Origin: Deinococcus sp.
Lineage (GTDB): Bacteria; Deinococcota; Deinococci; Deinococcales; Deinococcaceae
NCBI GenBank assembly: GCA_025351205.1
Contig: JANXWI010000219.1
Span: 1 to 10,262 of the forward strand
Length of the DNA stretch: 10,262 nucleotides
Reading direction: 5' to 3'
Numbering within the stretch: the stretch's first letter is position 1; each line of letters opens with the position of its first letter. Of the stretch, positions 6,466 through 10,262 are shown piece after piece. Under the pieces are notes generated by a model. It was not told the DNA's origin. It did no database searches and worked only from the letters and a program-made list of their open reading frames with translations. The position numbers and the translations under genes are program-made.

Positions 6466-6846
6466 ATGGGCGAGACGAAAAGTCTGTACGGCCTGAGCGG
6501 CGACCTGGAGACGCAGCAGGCCAGGCGTCTGAACTTCGGGACAGGAAGCGTCTTGACGTTGCTGGCCGCTTTCATGACGCTGGTCAGCCTGATGAACGTG
6601 GTTCAGAGCGCCTCGCTTCTGGGTGTGCTGCTGAGCGCAGCGGCGGGCGTGGCGCTGGTCTGGGGCTTTCTGAACAGGCGCGGTCCCTCCGATAGAGTGC
6701 AGCAGGCAGTGGCCCTGGCCTACGCCCTGAACGCGGCGGCCAGCATCAGTGCGGCGGCAGGCGGTCATGCGGCGGCTGGAACCGTGCTGCCGGGTTTCCT
6801 GCCGCTGATGCTCGTCTGGAACAGGCGCGGGAAGCGTCAGAGCTGA
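6466..6846 (+). CDS. Small predicted membrane protein, function unknown
   Basis: I do not recognise this 126-residue protein. It has a short polar N-terminus (1-22) with a basic pair (RR, 20-21), then hydrophobic stretches at about 24-45, 49-69, 78-97 and 103-119, consistent with four membrane helices. A basic loop (RRGPSDR, 71-77) and a basic tail (NRRGKRQS) favour a cytoplasmic C-terminus. The start fits a leaderless arrangement with TATTCT six bases upstream. Its neighbour at 6851 begins 4 nt after its stop and is a similar-sized membrane protein, so the pair is probably co-expressed and might form a complex; this is inference from spacing only. Divergent rlmB shares the iteron-bearing intergenic region. 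Confidence 0.65.
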   Translation: MGETKSLYGLSGDLETQQARRLNFGTGSVLTLLAAFMTLVSLMNVVQSASLLGVLLSAAAGVALVWGFLNRRGPSDRVQQAVALAYALNAAASISAAAGGHAAAGTVLPGFLPLMLVWNRRGKRQS

Positions 6847-6850
6847 ACGC

Positions 6851-7261
6851 GTGACCGACGACGGACGCATTGTGTGGCGACCCCTGGCAGCACTCTGGAT
6901 TGTGTTGTCGGCGCTGACTGCCGGGCATGAAATGACCCGGAGCGCCGCGTCTTTGCCGCTGCTTTTGCTGCTGCGAGACGGCGTGGGTCTGCTCACCCTC
7001 AGCCTGTCAGCGTGGGCGCTGTACACCCTCTGGCACAGGCCCAGGCTGCCTTTTCTGGGAATATCTGTCCTGGCCTGCGTCTGCACATTCGGTCAGCTGG
7101 CCGCCCGGCAATTCGGAAAACTGACGGCAGGAACCCCGGTCAGCCCGTTCGACTGGGCCTTCGCGGTTTTGATCGTCCTCGTGGTCATGCTGATGGCCGC
7201 GCTGGCCATTCATCCAAAGGGAATTCGGCCACTGATCAGGTCAGCCCTGCTCAACACCTGA
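6851..7261 (+). CDS. Small predicted membrane protein, function unknown
   Basis: Unrecognised 136-residue protein. Hydrophobic segments lie near residues 10-26, 36-60, 66-86 and 101-120, suggesting four membrane helices with a basic C-terminal tail (HPKGIRPLIRSALLNT). The start is GTG 6851, four bases after the stop of the preceding membrane-protein gene; no clear Shine-Dalgarno is present and re-initiation from the upstream gene is likely. The two products share size and topology but no obvious sequence similarity. Codon use and GC content resemble the surrounding genes, with no sign of transfer. Confidence 0.6.
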   Translation: MTDDGRIVWRPLAALWIVLSALTAGHEMTRSAASLPLLLLLRDGVGLLTLSLSAWALYTLWHRPRLPFLGISVLACVCTFGQLAARQFGKLTAGTPVSPFDWAFAVLIVLVVMLMAALAIHPKGIRPLIRSALLNT

Positions 7262-7264
7262 GCA

Positions 7265-7294
7265 TTGAAAGTGACAGCGGTAGATCGTTACCCT
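7265..7294 (+). promoter_or_regulatory. Putative -35/-10 promoter for the oxidoreductase gene
   Basis: TTGAAA at 7265-7270 (5 of 6 to TTGACA) is followed, 18 bp later, by TACCCT at 7289-7294 (TAnnnT). A start site near 7301 would leave a leader of about 36 nt before ATG 7337. It lies just after the stop of the membrane-protein pair and supports independent transcription of the oxidoreductase. Confidence 0.4.
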
Positions 7295-7336
7295 CGCCAC
7301 CTTTGAACTGCCCCTCCAAAGCCCACAGTGACGCCC

Positions 7337-8353
7337 ATGACCTCATCCCGCGAAGTGCAGCTCGCCGCCCGGCCAGTCGGTGCGCCCAAGCCCTCCGACT
7401 TTCAGATGGCCGATACCGACCTGCCCGCCCTGCAAGACGGCCAAGTGCGGGTGCAGAACCTGTTTCTGAGCGTAGATCCCTACATGCGGGGCCGCATGAA
7501 CGACGCGAAAAGCTACACCCCGCCCTTTGCCCTGAACGAGACCATGACGGGCGGCGCGGTGGGCCGGGTGCTGGAATCGCGGGCCAGGAGCGTGCAGGTG
7601 GGCGACACGGTGCTGCATGACCGGGGCTGGCGCACCCACGCCAACGTGAATGCGGCTCAGGCCCGCGTGCTCAAAGACCTGCCGGGCGTGCCGCTCAGTG
7701 CCTACCTGGGGGTGCTGGGCATGCCCGGCCTGACCGCCTACGCTGGCCTGCTGCGCAGCGCCGAGTTCAGGGCCGGAGACGTGGTGTTCGTGTCGGGGGC
7801 GGCGGGCGCGGTGGGCAGCGCGGTGGGCCAGATCGCCCGGCTGAAAGGGGCCGCCCGCGTGATCGGCAGCGCCGGGTCTGCCCGGAAGGTGACGTACCTG
7901 AGCGGGGAACTGGGCTTCGACGCAGCCTTCAACTACAAGGACGGTCCGGTGGCGGCGCAGCTCCGCGAGGCGGCTCCGGACGGCATCGACGTGTATTTCG
8001 ACAACGTGGGCGGCGAACACCTGGAGGCGGCCATTTCTTTGCTGAAGGTCGGCGGGCACGCGGCCATCTGCGGCATGATCAGCGGGTACAACGCCACCGA
8101 GCCGACGCCCGCACCGCGCAATCTGGCCCAGATCATCGGCAAGCAGCTGACCCTGCGCGGGTTTCTGGTCACGCCCCACTACGACCTGTACGACACCTTC
8201 TTGCAGGAGGTGGGCGGCTACGTCGCGTCGGGCGAGATGAAGTACGACGAGACGACGGTTGACGGGATAGACGCCGCCCCGGAAGCCTTCATCGGGCTGC
8301 TGGCCGGACAGAACACCGGCAAGATGATCGTGCGGGTCGGCGACACAGCGTAA
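7337..8353 (+). CDS. NADP-dependent MDR-family oxidoreductase (CurA/LTB4DH-like)
   Basis: Predicted cytosolic, zinc-independent medium-chain reductase of the prostaglandin reductase/leukotriene B4 dehydrogenase/CurA group, which uses NADPH to reduce double bonds of alpha,beta-unsaturated carbonyls. The 338-residue product has the catalytic-domain hallmark LSVDPYMRGRMND (44-56), LGMPGLTAYAGL (127-138), the Rossmann glycine motif VSGAAGAVGSAVGQIA (152-167) and VYFDNVGGEHLEAA (219-232), all characteristic of this subfamily. Zinc-binding cysteines are absent. I prefer ATG 7337 to the GTG nine bases upstream because it fits the usual N-terminus; neither has a good Shine-Dalgarno. The physiological substrate is unknown; detoxification of reactive aldehydes or quinones is plausible. 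It converges on the YiaAB gene through a hairpin. Confidence 0.88.
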   Translation: MTSSREVQLAARPVGAPKPSDFQMADTDLPALQDGQVRVQNLFLSVDPYMRGRMNDAKSYTPPFALNETMTGGAVGRVLESRARSVQVGDTVLHDRGWRTHANVNAAQARVLKDLPGVPLSAYLGVLGMPGLTAYAGLLRSAEFRAGDVVFVSGAAGAVGSAVGQIARLKGAARVIGSAGSARKVTYLSGELGFDAAFNYKDGPVAAQLREAAPDGIDVYFDNVGGEHLEAAISLLKVGGHAAICGMISGYNATEPTPAPRNLAQIIGKQLTLRGFLVTPHYDLYDTFLQEVGGYVASGEMKYDETTVDGIDAAPEAFIGLLAGQNTGKMIVRVGDTA

Positions 8354-8370
8354 CGACGCCCGCACACTCA

Positions 8371-8402
8371 GGGCCAGCCAACCTCATCAGGTCAGCTGGC
8401 CC
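8371..8402. terminator. Compound hairpin between convergent genes, likely bidirectional terminator
   Basis: GGGCCAGC at 8371-8378 pairs perfectly with GCTGGCCC at 8395-8402. Inside, separated by a symmetrical CA/CA internal loop, ACCT (8381-8384) pairs with AGGT (8389-8392) around the tetraloop CATC. A smaller hairpin, CTGC-TCTG-GCAG, follows at 8405-8416. The element lies 17 nt after the oxidoreductase stop and about 40 nt past the stop of the opposing YiaAB gene. T-tracts are lacking on both strands, so termination may need Rho or another factor. Confidence 0.6.
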
Positions 8403-8424
8403 CACTGCTCTGGCAGCTCTACAG

Positions 8425-8454
8425 CGGCTTCAGGTTCTGCGGCTTCAGGTTCTG
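8425..8454. repeat. Perfect 15-bp tandem duplication at the end of the YiaAB gene
   Basis: CGGCTTCAGGTTCTG occurs at 8425-8439 and again at 8440-8454. The second copy (first on the coding, minus strand) contains the TGA stop of the gene ending at 8445. Because the period is a multiple of three, the outer copy supplies a second in-frame TGA 15 bp downstream, so readthrough would add only five residues. Confidence 0.85.
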
Positions 8455-8732
8455 TCGAACTGATTGATGGCCTGCTCGGTGCGGGCGCTCTTGACCCGGT
8501 TCACCAGCCGCTCGTACTCATGGCGGTCTCGCAGGCTCTTCGACAGGGTCAGCGTGCTGGCGGTCAGAAACAGCGTGCCCATGTACAGGTAACCGCGAAT
8601 CCACCAGTCCACCGGCAGAAAAAAGATACCCACCAGCATCAGGACGATACTCGTGACAAACGAGATCCAGATAAAAGAGGTCCAGGACGACGAATCTCCG
8701 AGCAGATCGGGGTTGGCTTGCGGGTTTGTCAT
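8445..8732 (-). CDS. YiaA/YiaB-family inner membrane protein
   Basis: A 95-residue protein matching the YiaA/YiaB two-helix domain family, whose molecular function is unknown. It shows a polar N-terminus (1-16), a first helix from SFIWISFVTSIVLMLVGIFF (19-38), the linker LPVDWWIRGYL, a second helix YMGTLFLTASTLTL (50-63) and the diagnostic SKSLRDRHEYERLVNRVKSA stretch leading into a charged, probably helical tail. The ATG at 8732 has a good Shine-Dalgarno (GAGGT, 6 nt upstream). On the minus strand a CATAAT box (complement of 8795-8800) lies upstream as a candidate -10. It is monocistronic, diverging from the gene at 8870 and converging on the oxidoreductase. The stop codon lies in a 15-bp duplication. 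Confidence 0.82.
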   Translation of the reverse strand: MTNPQANPDLLGDSSSWTSFIWISFVTSIVLMLVGIFFLPVDWWIRGYLYMGTLFLTASTLTLSKSLRDRHEYERLVNRVKSARTEQAINQFDRT

Positions 8733-8794
8733 GGCTGACCTCAGGGGAGAACTCTGGAGCAGAGGCGGCGAGTCTGTGGGCGTTTGCTGAGGTT

Positions 8795-8800
8795 ATTATG
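8795..8800 (-). promoter_or_regulatory. Putative -10 box of the YiaAB-family gene
   Basis: The minus strand reads CATAAT (5 of 6 to TATAAT) within a short AT-rich patch in otherwise GC-rich DNA. It would start transcription near 8788, about 55 nt before the ATG at 8732. No clear -35 element is visible at 17 bp. Confidence 0.35.
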
Positions 8801-8857
8801 CATGCTCTGGCCGGTGGGCCGGGCGGCAGATGCGCGGGCAGGTCGGCGCACCGCGAG

Positions 8858-8863
8858 TAGACT
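8858..8863 (+). promoter_or_regulatory. Leaderless-type -10 box of the 8870 gene
   Basis: TAGACT is followed by six bases (TGAGCC) and ATG 8870, the third case in this window of the same TAnnnT-N6-ATG geometry. No Shine-Dalgarno is present. The -35 zone (about 8835-8840, CGGGCA) matches TTGACA at only three positions. Confidence 0.55.
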
Positions 8864-8869
8864 TGAGCC

Positions 8870-9250
8870 ATGCCGCCCGCCGGAACCTCTGAACGCTGGG
8901 GCTACGTTGCCAGCCTCGTCTTCGGGGCCGCTACCCTCGTGGCCGCCGTCTTCTTTGTGTTGTGGCTTCGCCCCTTCGCTGCCGGGCAATTCGACTCGAC
9001 AAGTCTCTTTCTGTTGTCGGGTCTGCTGCTCATTGGCGGATTTTACATCTGGGACGCCCTGACGTGGAGGTTGTCCAAGCCGACCAATCTGGACCGCTTC
9101 CCGATTGCGCTGCTTGTGCTGGGTTTCGTTGCGGACGCCGTTTTGCACGGCAGACCCATCAATTTTCTTCAACTCGGCCTGGGGCTGTATCTGCTGGCAC
9201 AGGGCATCTGGGGCGTCCTCATGTTCAGGAAACGTGCCAGACAGCTCTGA
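8870..9250 (+). CDS. Small predicted four-helix membrane protein, function unknown
   Basis: I do not recognise this 126-residue protein. It has four hydrophobic segments (about 11-33, 45-61, 75-92 and 98-118) and a basic end (FRKRARQL), a topology similar in size to the unrelated pair at 6466-7261. Features that could help a profile search are GFYIWDALTWRLSKPTNLDRFP (56-77) between helices 2 and 3. The start at 8870 fits a leaderless promoter. Its last 17 bases overlap the GTG start of mpg in another frame, so the two are likely one transcript; a functional link to DNA repair is not shown by this alone. Confidence 0.65.
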   Translation: MPPAGTSERWGYVASLVFGAATLVAAVFFVLWLRPFAAGQFDSTSLFLLSGLLLIGGFYIWDALTWRLSKPTNLDRFPIALLVLGFVADAVLHGRPINFLQLGLGLYLLAQGIWGVLMFRKRARQL

Positions 9251-9863
9251 ACCCGTCTCACCCTCAGCCTACCTGCCCGGCCACTTCAGCGGCGATCCGG
9301 TGGCGCTGGCCCGCAGCCTGCTGGGTGCGCTGCTGGTGCGCCCGCTGCCAGACGGGCGGGTGATGTCGGGGCGGGTGGTGGAGATAGAAGCCTACGATTG
9401 CCCCCGTGACCCGAGCTGCACGGCGGGCAGATTTCACGCCGCCAAGAGCCGGGAGATGGAGGCCGCGCCGGGAAGATTCGTATTCTGGGTGGCGTACCGG
9501 CATCCGCTGCTGCAAATCACCTGCCGCCCCGAGGGCGTTGCCGCCAGCGTACTGATCCGGGCGCTGGAACCCCTGAGCGGCCTGGACGCCATGCTGGAAC
9601 ACCGCCCCGTCGTGCGCGAGCTGGGCCTGACCAGCGGCCCGGCCAAACTGGTGCAGGCGCTGGGCATCGCGCCGCAGTTCCGGGGCGCTCCGGTCAACGG
9701 GGCGGGGCTGTATCTGGCTCCCGGCGAGGCCGTGCCAGACGAGCGGGTGAGCGTCACAGCGCGGGTGGGCATCCGCGAGGGGCGCAATTTACCGTGGCGG
9801 TTTTACGAAACCGGAAGCCGGTGGGTGTCGAGCGGGAAACCGAGCATGGAACTGACGACCTGA
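9234..9863 (+). CDS. mpg: DNA-3-methyladenine glycosylase (AAG/Mpg family)
   Basis: Base-excision repair enzyme of the AAG fold that flips out and removes alkylated or deaminated purines. The 209-residue product (usual bacterial length about 190-210) shows the family order: YLPGHFSGDPVALARSLLGALLV (13-35), RVVEIEAYDCPRD (47-59) with E52 aligned to the catalytic glutamate, VLIRALEPLSGLDAM (106-120) with R109, LTSGPAKLVQALGI (132-145) and a terminal RVGIREGRNLPWRFY (177-191). I chose GTG 9234, overlapping the upstream gene by 17 bases, because it retains the whole domain and has AGGA just upstream. Oddly, the pocket segment is altered: the usual histidine of the DxASHA motif is T63, and the YGMxxCxN segment reads VAYRHPLLQIT, without the asparagine. 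Deinococcus homologues may share this variant form; activity and substrate range are uncertain. Confidence 0.85.
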   Translation: MPDSSEPVSPSAYLPGHFSGDPVALARSLLGALLVRPLPDGRVMSGRVVEIEAYDCPRDPSCTAGRFHAAKSREMEAAPGRFVFWVAYRHPLLQITCRPEGVAASVLIRALEPLSGLDAMLEHRPVVRELGLTSGPAKLVQALGIAPQFRGAPVNGAGLYLAPGEAVPDERVSVTARVGIREGRNLPWRFYETGSRWVSSGKPSMELTT

Positions 9864-9881
9864 AAGGGTTGGCCTAGACGC

Positions 9882-9950
9882 TAGACTTGGCACGGGCGGA
9901 GCCTCCAGCAGACCCAGGAGATGTTCAATCTCACCGTTGAGGACGGCTGA
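9882..9950 (+). other. Promoter-like box and short open tail, possible decayed gene
   Basis: After mpg the sequence CTAGACGCTAGACTTGG contains TAGACT (9882-9887), the same hexamer as the -10 of the 8870 gene, but no start codon lies at the expected position. A frame downstream ends ...LQQTQEMFNLTVEDG at the TGA 9948-9950, with an ATG at 9921. This may be a gene remnant, a small RNA start or chance. TGAGG (9934) and CCTCA (9952) could form a weak 5-bp hairpin before the convergent ABC gene. Confidence 0.2.
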
Positions 9951-9953
9951 CCC

Positions 9954-10262
9954 TCAGTCCAGCCCCACCAGTTCGCCCATCTGCGCTGTTCCTTCCCGCT
10001 CCTTCCGGAACTGCATCTCGTACAGCCCACGGTACAGCCCGCCAGCAGCCATCAGCTGTTCGTGGGTGCCGTCCTGCACCACGCGCCCGGCCTCCAGCAC
10101 CAGAATGCGCCCGGCGTTTCTGATGGTGCTCAGGCGGTGCGCGATCACGAAACTGGTGCGGCCCACCATCAGGCGTTCCAGCGCGTCCTGCACCAGCGCC
10201 TCTGATTCCGAGTCGAGGCTGCTGGTGGCCTCGTCGAGAATCAGAATGCGCGGATTTTTCAG
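9954..10262 (-). CDS. ABC transporter ATPase domain, C-terminal part
   Basis: The open frame continues beyond the window edge; the 102 visible residues are the end of an ABC nucleotide-binding domain. They begin LKNPRILILDEATSSLDSES, which holds Walker B, the catalytic glutamate and the D-loop, continue to SFVIAHRLSTIRNA with the H-loop histidine, and then RILVLEAGRVVQDGTHEQLM. The end, LYEMQFRKER, and this sequence type are characteristic of exporter half-transporters of the ABCB/MsbA kind with fused membrane and ATPase domains, so the missing part probably includes six helices. Substrate cannot be inferred. It converges on mpg with a gap of 90 bp. Confidence 0.88.
   Translation of the reverse strand: MKNPRILILDEATSSLDSESEALVQDALERLMVGRTSFVIAHRLSTIRNAGRILVLEAGRVVQDGTHEQLMAAGGLYRGLYEMQFRKEREGTAQMGELVGLD

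Noticed and set aside
7343..8365. Minus-strand frame of 340 codons opposite the oxidoreductase.
   Set aside because: Histidine- and arginine-rich shadow of the MDR reductase, which is well supported on the plus strand.
8384..8391. CTGATGAG on the minus strand, resembling the core of a hammerhead ribozyme.
   Set aside because: The motif is mostly the loop and stem of the convergent-gene hairpin, and no GAA partner strand or three-stem layout is present.
8733..8869. Possible radiation/desiccation response motif in the divergent gap near mpg, suggested by the AT-rich TTATTATGCATG.
   Set aside because: It does not match the palindromic consensus used by DdrO in Deinococcus; no such motif was seen elsewhere in the window.

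Overview
The window looks like chromosomal DNA from a Deinococcus-type bacterium. This rests on the high GC content, the order rpmH-rnpA-yidD-yidC, an N-terminally extended RnpA, a YidC with a large extracytoplasmic domain, an atypical Mpg glycosylase and several start codons that sit 6 nt after a TAnnnT box. That last geometry is the leaderless-promoter arrangement described for Deinococcus. No genus marker such as rRNA is present, so the assignment is an inference.

Positions 1-2865 (minus strand, read from right to left) hold ribosomal protein L34 (rpmH), the RNase P protein (rnpA), the membrane-insertion helper YidD and the insertase YidC. rnpA/yidD and yidD/yidC overlap by 4 nt. After yidC, a separate minus-strand gene with its own promoter-like box starts and leaves the window. 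L34 appears to have a long structured leader.

Positions 3094-5551 (minus strand) form a tight three-gene operon: an aldose 1-epimerase-family protein, an EamA-type exporter and an ABM-domain membrane protein, joined by 4-nt stop/start overlaps. A pair of 20-bp direct repeats lies in its upstream region. Upstream of that is rlmB, a 23S rRNA 2'-O-methyltransferase gene (5669-6379, minus).

At 6380-6465 rlmB diverges from a pair of small unrecognised membrane-protein genes (6466-7261, plus). The gap carries three CAGGTTT copies at exact 16-bp intervals between two facing leaderless promoters. Positions 7337-8353 (plus) encode a zinc-independent MDR-family NADP-dependent oxidoreductase. It converges, through a compound hairpin, on a YiaA/YiaB-family membrane protein (8445-8732, minus). 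Divergent from that, 8870-9863 (plus) holds an unrecognised four-helix membrane protein whose end overlaps mpg, a DNA-3-methyladenine glycosylase gene. The right edge (9954-10262, minus) is the C-terminal part of an ABC transporter ATPase domain.

I found no CRISPR array, insertion sequence, phage gene or recognisable defence system. The gene content is mostly housekeeping. The observations most worth checking are the 16-bp iterons, the 20-bp operator-like repeats, the rpmH leader, the repeated leaderless geometry and the altered pocket residues of Mpg.
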